The notes beneath the pieces are model-generated. The model worked only from the letters and a program-made list of their open reading frames with translations, did not search any database and was not told the origin of the DNA. Position numbers and translations under genes: made by a program. Positions 42,305 to 50,092 of a stretch of 64,000 nt of DNA are shown here, one piece after another (position 1 is the stretch's first letter; every line of letters begins with the position of its first letter). Source of the stretch: Demequina salsinemoris (GTDB lineage Bacteria; Actinomycetota; Actinomycetes; Actinomycetales; Demequinaceae); assembly GCF_000974805.1 (NCBI RefSeq), contig NZ_BBQZ01000008.1:122914-186913 (forward strand), written 5' to 3'.

Positions 42305-42711
42305 CAATGCTCCGTGATGTCCGTCAGCCACACCCGGTCAGGCGCATCGGCGGTGAAGTCACGTTGGACGTGGTCGTCGTGCACCGGCGGGCCGGCCTTC
42401 TTGCCCGAACCGCGCCGGCGGTGCACGGCGGCGACGATGCCTGCGTCGCGGCAGATCGAGTGCACGGTGTTGCGTGAGACGGCGTAGCCCTGGTCCTCGA
42501 GCTCGTCGGCGATGAAGCGGTAGCCGAACTCGGGGTCGTCGGCGTGGATGTCGAGCGCGGCGTTGGTGAGATAGGCGCGCTCCAGATCCGCGTGAGTGAC
42601 GGGGTCGGCCTTCCACTTGTAGAACGCCTGCTTGCTGAAGCCCAGCACCCGGCAGGTCACCGCGACGGGAATCCCCTCAGCGGCAAGGTCAAGGACCAGC
42701 GGGTAGGTCAT
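42305..42711 (-). pseudogene. IS3-family OrfB fragment interrupted by IS30
   Basis: About 135 residues remain, with VLGFSKQAFYKWK and DPEFGYRFIADELEDQG, ending at RVWLTDITEH, exactly within the first DDE block, where IS30 sequence takes over. The ATG at 42711 overlaps the OrfA stop (ATGA). Confidence 0.85.
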
Positions 42712-42989
42712 TTTGGGGAGATGTCCTTGGCGAAGTACGCGGCCGCGCGGCGCAGGATCTCGACCTCTTGCTCGAGCTGACGGTTGCGTCGCTTGAGCTC
42801 GCGCACCTCGGCAGCCTCGGCGCTGGTGAAGCCGGGACGGACGCCGTCCTCGACGTCGGCCTTCTTCAGCCAGTTGCGCAGACACGACTCCGTGATGCCG
42901 AAGTCCTTAGCGATTGCAGCGATCGAGCCGCCCTGGCGGGCGACCGCGACGACATCGCGTCGGAACTCGGCGGGATAGGGCTTGGGCAT
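42708..42989 (-). CDS. IS3-family OrfA of the interrupted element
   Basis: 93 residues: helix-turn-helix YPAEFRRDVVAVARQGGS...ESCLRNWLKKAD and coiled coil EVRELKRRNRQLEQEVEIL ending AAYFAKDISPK. Intact, but its OrfB partner is truncated, so the element is dead. A short plus-strand open frame at 42982-43176 next to it looks like further IS debris. Confidence 0.85.
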   Translation of the reverse strand: MPKPYPAEFRRDVVAVARQGGSIAAIAKDFGITESCLRNWLKKADVEDGVRPGFTSAEAAEVRELKRRNRQLEQEVEILRRAAAYFAKDISPK

Positions 42990-43147
42990 GGGTGACATCC
43001 TTCCAGCACGGACGAAGTCCGCACAGAACAGAAGTCAACCGATGCTGGGGCAGACCCGAAGCACGACCATCGACCCCGCAGCCATCCTCGCCGTCATCAG
43101 CGAACAGGCCGCGCGCATCGCCGCACGCGAAGCGGAGAATACGGACC

Positions 43148-44416
43148 TCAGAGCCGGGCGTGAGGAAACGCCGTAGACGTGGCCGCAACGCGGCGCGAAC
43201 TGTCGTCCGAGGCAGCGAGAGCCACGCCTGCGTAGGCTAAGAACAACGCGCTCGTGGCAAACCAAGCGAGATAGTCGAAGGCGAACCCCATCGCGAGAAT
43301 CCCCACCCAGCCAGCGAAATAGCGCCTTCGAGCGGGCGCTGTAGCGATGAGCCAAGTCATGCCAACGAAGGCGCAACAGGCGAGAACCGCACCGGCCACA
43401 CCGCCTTGGATCAGCAAGGCCACATACTGGTTATCCAGTGCGTAGAAGCCATCATCGACAAGAACTCCAGAGCGGTACAGCCGCTCCACGCTGCCGAATC
43501 CGTCGCCGAAAATGGCGGACGGAACGCTGCGAAGAGTCACGAGGTTGGAGGTCGACGCAATCGAGTTCATCCTATGAGCAGTATTCGTCGCGCTGAATTC
43601 GTCCTCAAGGACTGCACCTGAGAGACCCGATCCGATCAAGACTAGCGATGCCACGCCTACGCCGAGAACGGCAAATGTTGCCCCTGGCGCCGTTCGTCGA
43701 TTCAGGATCCAAAGGATCACGATCACTGCTGCGATGACCGTGGCCGACGCACTGCCTGTCGCGAATGCCCCAACTAGGAGAAGCCCTAGCAGAGGCATCC
43801 GCAAACCTGGTCGAGACCGCTGCGCACAGGCGAATGCAACGCCGGCAAGAATCACGAAGCTCATAACGATCGGGTGGCTGAGTGTTCCCTGGGCGCGGGT
43901 CGCGCCAGCAATGAACGGGTGAGCCGGGCTGACGAGGAACGGATCGCCCAGAATGGGGCCGGTATCGAACGCAATCTCGGCTATTCCCAGCAGTGACTCA
44001 ATCGCCGCTAGGGTCATGACGGCCCACGAGATAAGGCTTCGCTCCCGCGGCGTTGAGCTATAAGTCGCCCAGTAGACCGGGATTGCTAGGGGTGCAATTA
44101 GCAGCGCAAATCCACTAGACGCGTGTGCGAAGAGCGTACTTAGGCTTGCCAAAGCGTAGAACGCGAGAAGCACCCGAATGAACGGCGGGCGGCGCAGCCG
44201 TCCGCGAGCCACAAAGATCCCGAACCAGACGAATCCGAGCCCGACTATGACTGGGTAGAAACTGCCAAGTGGGAGTGCTGAGGTCGCGGATGACGGGATG
44301 AGAATCACAACCGACGTCGCACCGATGACTGACCAAGCGAGTGCGCGTGAGTCTGCCCCAGCAGCTGCTTGCGGCGACGTCGCGCGACTGTGCAGATAGA
44401 TCCCCAGTGTCCCCAT
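43148..44416 (-). CDS. O-antigen ligase/polymerase-like membrane protein
   Basis: 422 residues with about ten to twelve membrane helices and the large periplasmic loop (about 290-345) typical of Wzy/WaaL proteins. It would polymerise or ligate polysaccharide repeat units outside the membrane. The ATG at 44416 lies only 20 bp from the end of an IS3 element (44436), and no ribosome site is visible, so the IS has separated it from its promoter and perhaps from its first codons. A second polymerase gene is present at 62200, so this one may be a relic of an earlier polysaccharide type. IS debris also flanks its 3' end. Confidence 0.7.
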   Translation of the reverse strand: MGTLGIYLHSRATSPQAAAGADSRALAWSVIGATSVVILIPSSATSALPLGSFYPVIVGLGFVWFGIFVARGRLRRPPFIRVLLAFYALASLSTLFAHASSGFALLIAPLAIPVYWATYSSTPRERSLISWAVMTLAAIESLLGIAEIAFDTGPILGDPFLVSPAHPFIAGATRAQGTLSHPIVMSFVILAGVAFACAQRSRPGLRMPLLGLLLVGAFATGSASATVIAAVIVILWILNRRTAPGATFAVLGVGVASLVLIGSGLSGAVLEDEFSATNTAHRMNSIASTSNLVTLRSVPSAIFGDGFGSVERLYRSGVLVDDGFYALDNQYVALLIQGGVAGAVLACCAFVGMTWLIATAPARRRYFAGWVGILAMGFAFDYLAWFATSALFLAYAGVALAASDDSSRRVAATSTAFPHARL

Positions 44417-44435
44417 TGGCAGAACAATACCGCTC

Positions 44436-45330
44436 GGGCCGCCCCCACTGTTTGGTCCGGTCTGTGTGTGAGTCGTCGGTTTCCATTTCGTGGGTGCAGT
44501 GGCGAGCATAGTCGGCGGGGGCCTGGTAGCCCAGGGCCGAGTGGCGTCGCACGGTATTGTACTCGGTCTTCCAGTCGCTGATGACGACGCGGGCGTGCAG
44601 TAGCGAGTAGAAGCTGTTGATGTTCAGGCACTCGTCGCGGATGCGGGAGTTGAACGACTCGACGTAGCCGTTGAGCCACGGCGAGCCCGGCGGGATGTAG
44701 AACAGGCCGGTGCGGGTGCCGGCCCAGTCGGCCATAGCCTGGCTGATGAACTCCGGCCCGTTGTCGGAGCGCAGGACCGCGGGAGCGCCACTGACCGCGA
44801 CGAGGTCGTCGAGGTGGTCGCTGAGCCGGTCGGCGGTGATGGAGCGTTCCACGAGCACGCCGATGCACTCCCGGGTGTGCTCGTCGACGATGGAGACGAT
44901 CTTGATCGCCCGGCCTGCCTCGTCGACGTCGAACTGGAAGTCCACGGCCCACACCACGTTCGGCGCGTACGCCTTCGGCGCGTCAGCGGTCGAGGACCCG
45001 ATTCTCTTGCGTCGGCGTTGCTGGGGGGACCTTCAGGCCCTCTTCACGCCACAGGCGTTGGATTTTCTTGTGGTTCACGTGTCAGCCCTCGCCGCGCGCG
45101 TCGTGGTAGGCGCGCCGGTAGCCCCAGCGGGGATGCTTCTTCGCGTAGGCGCGCAACCACTCGCGCAGCGCAGCGTCGGGGTCGGCGCCGGTGTCGGACT
45201 TGAGGGTGCGCCGGTAGGCGGACCTGGATAGCTCGGCCAGACGGCACGCCATCCGCTCGCTGACCCGCATCTTCGTGATGAGGTGAGCGACGGCGGCGCG
45301 CCTTCTGCCCGGGCCTAGAAGTTTCCCTCC
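44436..45330 (-). pseudogene. IS407-like transposase OrfB, broken
   Basis: The frame VAHLITKMRVSERMACRLAE... stops at TGA near 45083, where homologues have Trp (ARGEG-stop-HVNHKKIQRLW). A run of six C where five would keep frame (about 45025-45031) causes a second break. Beyond it the DDE core resumes: VVWAVDFQFD, LRSDNGPEF and YVESFNSRIRDECLN with all three acidic residues. The frame reads out through the IS end toward the polymerase gene. Confidence 0.82.
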
Positions 45331-45599
45331 GCAAGCTCCTTGAGCGCCGCCTTCTCCAGCTCCGCTTCCGCGAGCAGGCGCTTCAATGTGGCGTTCTGCT
45401 TCTCGAGCTCCTTGAGCCGTTTCGCGTCGTCGGCCTTCAGGCCGCCGTACTGGTTGCGCCACCGGTAGTACGTCTGCTCCGACACTCCCAGCTCGCGGCG
45501 CACCGCGGCGACATCCGCGCCATCGGCCAGCATCCGGTCAGCCTGGCCGAGCTTGCGCACGACCTGCTCAGGCGTGTGCCGCTTCCTTGTGTTCGTCAT
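45315..45599 (-). CDS. IS407-like transposase OrfA
   Basis: 94 residues. HTPEQVVRKLGQADRMLADG, the helix-turn-helix LGVSEQTYYRWRNQYGGLK and coiled coil KRLKELEKQNATLKRLLAEA ending LKELAEGNF are hallmarks of the IS407/IS511 group. Start at ATG 45599. Confidence 0.88.
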   Translation of the reverse strand: MTNTRKRHTPEQVVRKLGQADRMLADGADVAAVRRELGVSEQTYYRWRNQYGGLKADDAKRLKELEKQNATLKRLLAEAELEKAALKELAEGNF

Positions 45600-45792
45600 G
45601 ATCAGACCAGTCTTCCTGCCCGCGACCGCGAGCATCAAGACGACTCGCACAACGACTGGACCTATCCCACGGGGTCAGCCCACGCTCTCGCGAACGATAA
45701 GTGAGAACGTCTCAGAACGTCCCAGTAGGTGACGCTCCCTCATCTCCCGGAAACCTGACCCCGCTACTCTGGCCCACGTGAAGGAGCGGGGG

Positions 45793-46320
45793 ATGTGGGC
45801 TCTGGTCGTGCTCGGGCTTGTGGCGGTGGTGGTCGTCGCGGGGTTGCCATTCCTGGTGTTCCCGGCGCACGACGAGCCGGGACAGGTCGACGTGGTGCTG
45901 GTCCTGGGCGGCCCGACTGACGCGCGCGTGGACCTCGCGATGCAGATGGTGGACGACGGGCTCACGGAGAATGTCCTCATCTCGCTGGATCCCGAGCAGT
46001 CCGAGAACTACCGGGCCGCAGCCGACGCCTGTGCCTCGAGGCCAGAGGTGGTCCAGTGCCTGAAGCCCGACCCGTTCACGACGCGCGGCGAGGTGATGTG
46101 GCTGAGCCGCGAGTCGGAGGCGAACGGCTGGGAGAGCGCGGCCGTGATCACGTTCGGCCCGCATATCTCCCGGGCGCGCCTGATCGTGAACCAGTGCTTC
46201 GGCGGCGACGTGCTCATGCTGAACTCGGAGGAGAAGGTGTCGCTGCCGTACTACGCGTACATGTACGCCTACCAGTCGGCGGCGACGGTCAAGGCGCTCA
46301 TCCAGGGACGATGCGAGTAG
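45793..46320 (+). CDS. DUF218/YdcF-like membrane-anchored protein
   Basis: 175 residues. One N-terminal membrane helix (about 2-22) and a DUF218 domain: VDVVLVLGGPTDARVDLA (about 33-50), SLDPEQSENYRAA, TTRGEVMWLSRES (about 96-108) and VITFGPHISRARLI. YdcF/ElyC-type proteins are linked to envelope polysaccharide and undecaprenyl-carrier metabolism. ATG 45793 with AAGGAG at 45781 is preferred to the GTG at 45778. The last codons (QGRCE, stop) are made by a copy of the GGACGATGCG motif (46306-46315). Confidence 0.8.
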   Translation: MWALVVLGLVAVVVVAGLPFLVFPAHDEPGQVDVVLVLGGPTDARVDLAMQMVDDGLTENVLISLDPEQSENYRAAADACASRPEVVQCLKPDPFTTRGEVMWLSRESEANGWESAAVITFGPHISRARLIVNQCFGGDVLMLNSEEKVSLPYYAYMYAYQSAATVKALIQGRCE

Positions 46321-46323
46321 CGC

Positions 46324-46860
46324 CTACCCCTTGACCCAAGCGGCAATGTCCCGACAGGCCGCGACGATCATCTCCGCGGCGGCGTCGTAGACGTCCTGCG
46401 TCAGGCCGTAGGGGTCGGGCACCTCGGCGATCGTCTGACCGGCCAGGTAGGGACGATGCGCCTGTACGGCCTCGGCGATGTGCGCCACCCGCTCATCAGG
46501 CGTGGAGCCAGTGAGCGGCGCCCCGTCTCGCGCGGTCATCGCGATCTCCTCGAGCAGGAACGTCCGTTTGAGCGCGATCGGGTTCTCGGACACGATCCGC
46601 CTGCGGTGTTCGGCGGTCATGGCGATGATGAGGTTGGATTCCTTCACGATGGCGGGGGCGAGCTGCCGCCCGGCGTGCAAACCAGCGGAGAAGCCGGCGG
46701 GCATCGCGAGAGACATCTCCATCGGCATCTTCCCGCCGACCACAGCCATGACACCCGCGCTGCTCACCGTTGCGAGCTCCCCTAGGTACCCTTGGAGCGC
46801 GATGGCCGCGGCAGGTGATCGGCAGATGTTGCCGGTGCAGACGGTCAGGATGGAAATCAC
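46324..46860 (-). CDS. Low-molecular-weight protein-tyrosine phosphatase
   Basis: 178 residues. The P-loop CTGNICRSP (C about 7, R about 13) at the very N-terminus and the general acid in EVPDPYG (Asp about 150) define LMW-PTP. In polysaccharide loci this enzyme (Wzb/Ptp type) dephosphorylates the tyrosine kinase, here presumably the BY-kinase at 50093. GTG 46860 with GGGGGT before it was chosen because the P-loop must start near residue 5. Stops 3 bp from the convergent DUF218 gene and has a 47-bp divergent spacer from the DUF4012 gene. One motif copy (46451) lies inside. Confidence 0.9.
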   Translation of the reverse strand: MISILTVCTGNICRSPAAAIALQGYLGELATVSSAGVMAVVGGKMPMEMSLAMPAGFSAGLHAGRQLAPAIVKESNLIIAMTAEHRRRIVSENPIALKRTFLLEEIAMTARDGAPLTGSTPDERVAHIAEAVQAHRPYLAGQTIAEVPDPYGLTQDVYDAAAEMIVAACRDIAAWVKG

Positions 46861-46907
46861 GGCTGGTACCCCCGGGTTGAACTCGGGGACAGTGTAGAGG
46901 GGCACAC

Positions 46908-48674
46908 ATGCGGCAACCGCCAATCCACGCGGCGAAGGGGACGCGACGGTGGGGCTGGTTCGTGGCCGCATTCGTGGTCCTCGCGGTGATCGGCTGGGGC
47001 GGTTGGCTCGCGTGGGACGCCTATCAGGCGCAGGCCGAGGCGGACACCCTGCAGTCGTCGGCGGCCCGCGCCCAGGACGCGGTGAGCGCACGCGATGTCG
47101 AGACGCTCCGCACCGAGGTCGACACCCTCTCGGAAGCGGCGAACTCCTTCTACGAGCATACGCAGGGCCTCAACTGGACGCTCGCGACGTACATCCCGTG
47201 GGTCAAGGACCAGGCACGCCCGCTGCAGGCGGCCGGCGTCGCGGTGAAGGCGCTCGCGGACGACGCCCTGGAGCCCCTGTCAGAGCTCGACGATCTCGAC
47301 GCGCTCGCGAACCCCGAGTTCGTCGACGGTCGGATCGACCCGTACTTCATGGAGCCCTACCGCCCGACTCTCGAGCAGGTGCAGGAGGTCCTGACGGACC
47401 AGGCGGAAGCGCTCGCGGAGGTCGACACGTCGAATTCAGTGGTCCTCGTCGCGGACGCCTTCGACAGCCTCACGGGGCAGCTGAACGAGCTAGCGACGAT
47501 GGTCGACGACGCCACCACCCTCGCGCAGCTGCTACCGACCATGCTGGGCGGTGAGGAGCCCCGCACCTATGCGGTCATGCTCCAGAACAACGCCGAGCCG
47601 CGCGCCTCGGGCGGCATTCCCGGCGCGGTGATCATGGTGACGATCGACGACGGCCGCCCCGAGATTGGCGACTACTACTCGGCGGGCGAGCTCAACACTG
47701 GCGAGTCCGTCGATGGCGCGACGGACGAGGAGCTCGCCATCTTCGGCGCTCAGCTCACCGAGTACGCCCAGACCGTCAACGCGACCCCGCAGTTCCCGCG
47801 CGCCGCGCTGTTCATGAGCGAGTTCATCGAGCGGGCGTCTGGCGAGGCTCCCGACGGCGTCATCAGCCTGGACCCGGTAGCGCTCGGCTACATGATGGGC
47901 GACGCCGAGCCGCAGACAATCGAGGGCATCGAGGTCAGTGGCGCGAACCTGGCCGAGGTCATGCTGAACCAGGTCTACTTCGAGTTCGAGGACCCGCTCG
48001 ACCAGGACGCCTTCTTCGAGCAGGTTGCCAAGTCGCTCTTCGGTGAGGTCCTCGGAGGCGGTTCGTCCGCAGTCGACGGCCTGGAGCGCGCGCTCCAGGA
48101 GAACCGCTTCTCGGTGTGGTCGGCGACGGCCTCGGAGGAGGAGATCCTCGAGGGCACTCCCGCTGGCGGGGACATGCTCAGGGACGATGTCTGGGCCGGC
48201 GCGTTCTTGAACGATGGCTCGGTCACCAAGATCGGCTACTACGTCGACATGGAGGTCGCCCCGAGTGCCGGCTACTGCGCTTCCGACGGACGGGTTGCGA
48301 GCGGTCAGATCGACGTCACGCTCACCCACACCTTCGAGGGCGACGTGGCAGAACTCCCAGACTACGTCGCGAAGTCCGTTTCCGGCATTGGACGGGGAGA
48401 ATTCCTGGGCGCGTTCTATATTGCAGTCCCCGAGGGATATCGCGTCTTGAGCGTGATGGCAGATTCTGAGCCCGCCGGCTATACGTCGATCGATCTCGCG
48501 GGACGCAGCCTCGTCGAGCTTCAGATCCGCCTGGCTCCGGGCGAGTCAACCCAGGTATCTGTGGTGGTTGAGCCAGAATCATCCTACTTTGGGATAGGTG
48601 AAGTACTGGCATCGCCGGGCTCGAAACCTAGTCTTAACGTGCTTGACGTCGACACATTCGAATCAGACTGCTAG
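46908..48674 (+). CDS. DUF4012 family exopolysaccharide-locus membrane protein
   Basis: 588 residues. One N-terminal membrane helix (about 15-37), a helical region (about 40-200) and the DUF4012 core (about 210-380) with LLPTMLGGEEPRTYAVMLQNNAEPRASGGIPGAV and GVISLDPVALGYMM. DUF4012 proteins are found in actinobacterial exopolysaccharide loci; their function is not known. ATG 46908 has GAGGGG. Codon use becomes less GC-rich in the last 300 bp. Confidence 0.88.
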   Translation: MRQPPIHAAKGTRRWGWFVAAFVVLAVIGWGGWLAWDAYQAQAEADTLQSSAARAQDAVSARDVETLRTEVDTLSEAANSFYEHTQGLNWTLATYIPWVKDQARPLQAAGVAVKALADDALEPLSELDDLDALANPEFVDGRIDPYFMEPYRPTLEQVQEVLTDQAEALAEVDTSNSVVLVADAFDSLTGQLNELATMVDDATTLAQLLPTMLGGEEPRTYAVMLQNNAEPRASGGIPGAVIMVTIDDGRPEIGDYYSAGELNTGESVDGATDEELAIFGAQLTEYAQTVNATPQFPRAALFMSEFIERASGEAPDGVISLDPVALGYMMGDAEPQTIEGIEVSGANLAEVMLNQVYFEFEDPLDQDAFFEQVAKSLFGEVLGGGSSAVDGLERALQENRFSVWSATASEEEILEGTPAGGDMLRDDVWAGAFLNDGSVTKIGYYVDMEVAPSAGYCASDGRVASGQIDVTLTHTFEGDVAELPDYVAKSVSGIGRGEFLGAFYIAVPEGYRVLSVMADSEPAGYTSIDLAGRSLVELQIRLAPGESTQVSVVVEPESSYFGIGEVLASPGSKPSLNVLDVDTFESDC

Positions 48675-48764
48675 CCTCTCCCGTGGAGACAGGTGTGCTG
48701 TTTATCACAGCGCACGCAGAGATAAGCGCCGGTCGGTTCGGCGTCAACTGGGGGGTATCACCTG

Positions 48765-49445
48765 ATGCGTAAGATTCTTGCTTCTGCCGTGACCGCGGCG
48801 GCACTCGTTCTCGCATCCGCGGGCATGGCCGCCGCGGACGAGTTCGACTACGCGGGCAGCTACACGCCGGGCGTCTATGGCGTCATCGGCTCGAAGGGCA
48901 AGGATTACACCGTGCCCGTCAACACGGTCCTGCCGTTCACGTTCAAGAACGTGCCCGCGGGCACCTACACCTTCACGGTGAAGAACCCGGACAGCAGCCT
49001 GTTCGGCAAGAGCTTCACCGTGACCGTGGGCGCGGACGGCACCTGGTCGACCAGCGTCACCGCGCCCTCGACGCCGATCGCCGGCCTCAAGGTGTCTGTC
49101 ACGTTCGACGACGCCGAGAGCGAGGAAGTCGAGTCGACTACCGTCTTCAGTGGCACGATCAACGTCACCGACTCGGGCACCGGCGCCGCCGGTGACGAGG
49201 TCACCGACGACAGCACCTCGGACTCCGCCACTGGTGACGAGGAGGCTACCGACGAGGAGACAAGCGACGCAGTCGAGGCCACCGATGAGGAGACCTCGGC
49301 CGAGCTCGCCGCGGGCGACACCGCCTCCGACGAGTCGCTCGCCAGCACCGGTGCGGGCAACATGGGCCTCGTGGCCGGTGCTGCAGGCCTCCTGGTCGCC
49401 GGTGCGGGCGCGGTGGTCGTCGCCGCTCGCCGTCGCCAGAACTAA
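48765..49445 (+). CDS. Wall-anchored surface protein with LASTG signal
   Basis: 226 residues. Signal peptide about 1-24 (ending MAAADE). One beta-sandwich-like domain (about 25-125; YTVPVNTVLPFTFKNVPAG, TFTVKNPDSSLFGKSF) is followed by an acidic Thr/Ser/Asp/Glu stalk (about 130-190) and LASTGAGN, a hydrophobic helix and RRRQN. LAxTG is the class E sortase signal, as in the protein at 1-3852. A strong terminator follows at 49472. Confidence 0.88.
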   Translation: MRKILASAVTAAALVLASAGMAAADEFDYAGSYTPGVYGVIGSKGKDYTVPVNTVLPFTFKNVPAGTYTFTVKNPDSSLFGKSFTVTVGADGTWSTSVTAPSTPIAGLKVSVTFDDAESEEVESTTVFSGTINVTDSGTGAAGDEVTDDSTSDSATGDEEATDEETSDAVEATDEETSAELAAGDTASDESLASTGAGNMGLVAGAAGLLVAGAGAVVVAARRRQN

Positions 49446-49471
49446 GCGGAGTCTCCACCTCTCAAGCTCTG

Positions 49472-49509
49472 AAAGACCCCGCCGCTCCTTCCGGAGCGGC
49501 GGGGTCTTT
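49472..49509 (+). terminator. Intrinsic terminator
   Basis: Perfect 17-bp stem AAAGACCCCGCCGCTCC (49472-49488) with a TTCC loop and its complement to 49509, ending in TTT. Confidence 0.95.
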
Positions 49510-49654
49510 GCTTGTTACGCGGCGGTGAATTCTTGTCAGCACCCCTTCTAGGAGGCGGGAATGCTGTGCCAGACTGCACCCGACGCACCGCGATATGGGG
49601 TCGTGGTGCGCGAGCGGTGTTTCCGCAGTCTTGAGCAGCCGAGGGGGCTCGCCG

Positions 49655-49786
49655 ATGGCGACATACACGTCACAGTCGTACAAGCCGTGGTATCTCCGCG
49701 TATACGGCGGCATGCCCCTGTGGGCAGCGATCCTTGCCGCAGTCGCTCTGGTGGGCTTGGTCGCGTACGCGCTCCTTGGAGGCTGA
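49655..49786 (+). CDS. Tiny membrane peptide, paralogue 1 of a tandem pair
   Basis: 43 residues, start MATYTSQSYKPWYLRVYGG, then one membrane helix (about 20-40) and LLGG at the end. ATG 49655 follows GAGGGGGCTCGCCG. It shares MATYT-x-QSYKPWY-x-R-x-YGG-x-P-x-W with the peptide at 49931. The soluble N-terminus is Tyr/Trp rich. The position between a surface-protein terminator and the BY-kinase locus suggests a role in polysaccharide assembly, perhaps as a small membrane partner; no known family. Confidence 0.75.
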   Translation: MATYTSQSYKPWYLRVYGGMPLWAAILAAVALVGLVAYALLGG

Positions 49787-49930
49787 CCGAAGGCGACACT
49801 TGGTGAAGTGTTTTCGGCCAAAGTCCTTGGCTGAGTGCTCAAACTGTGACAAAATGCCCGTGTCGGACAGCGGGGGCTGGCTGGCGAGGACGAGTCACCG
49901 TAGGTCGGAACGCCGCAGGGGAGCACACCG

Positions 49931-50062
49931 ATGGCCACATACACGCCGCAGTCCTACAAGCCGTGGTATCGCCGCAACTATGGCGGGCTGCCGGTGTGGG
50001 GCATGTTCGTTTCCGGCGCCGCGCTCGTGGCGATGGTCGCCTACGCGGTCACCGGGGGCTGA
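49931..50062 (+). CDS. Tiny membrane peptide, paralogue 2 of a tandem pair
   Basis: 43 residues, start MATYTPQSYKPWYRRNYGG, a membrane helix (about 20-40) and VTGG at the end. ATG 49931 has CAGGGGAGCACACCG. N-terminal identity with paralogue 1 is nearly complete, while the helices differ (AAILAAVALVGLVAY versus MFVSGAALVAMVAY), so the N-terminus is the conserved functional part. 144 bp separate the two genes. Its stop is 31 bp from the end of the convergent BY-kinase gene. Confidence 0.75.
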   Translation: MATYTPQSYKPWYRRNYGGLPVWGMFVSGAALVAMVAYAVTGG

Positions 50063-50092
50063 CGCCTCAGAGCGCCGTGAGAGGCCCTCTCG

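Larger units (their letters stand above)
44436..45682 (-). mobile_element. IS3-family element (IS407-like), inactive
   Basis: Imperfect inverted ends of about 27 bp: left GGGCCGCCCCC...GGTCCGGTC (44436-44462), right the complement of GGGCTGACCCC...GGTCCAGTC (45654-45681). CGCTC occurs at 44431-44435 and 45683-45687 as a possible 5-bp target duplication. OrfA is intact, but OrfB has a stop and a frameshift. Confidence 0.82.
4825..46460. repeat. Dispersed GGACGATGCG motif family
   Basis: Consensus (CA)GGGACGATGCGG. Starts found by eye on either strand: 4825, 6269, 6313, 9347, 9405, 9552, 10533, 10554, 10571, 11110, 11761, 12416, 18077, 18365, 20348, 22126, 22150, 23196, 23222, 23248, 30803, 32438, 32456, 32474, 32492, 33342, 34142, 36113, 36929, 38029, 46306, 46451. 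A few lack the final G. None was seen from 46.5 to 64 kb or before 4.8 kb, apart from a near match at 3616. Confidence 0.9.

Noticed and set aside
42982..43176. 64-residue plus-strand open frame beside the IS3 remnant
   Set aside because: Starts inside the end of the IS and matches no recognised protein; treated as IS debris.
45700..45740. Repeated GAACGTC units upstream of the DUF218 gene as an operator
   Set aside because: Only two imperfect direct copies with no symmetry or promoter spacing; too weak to call.
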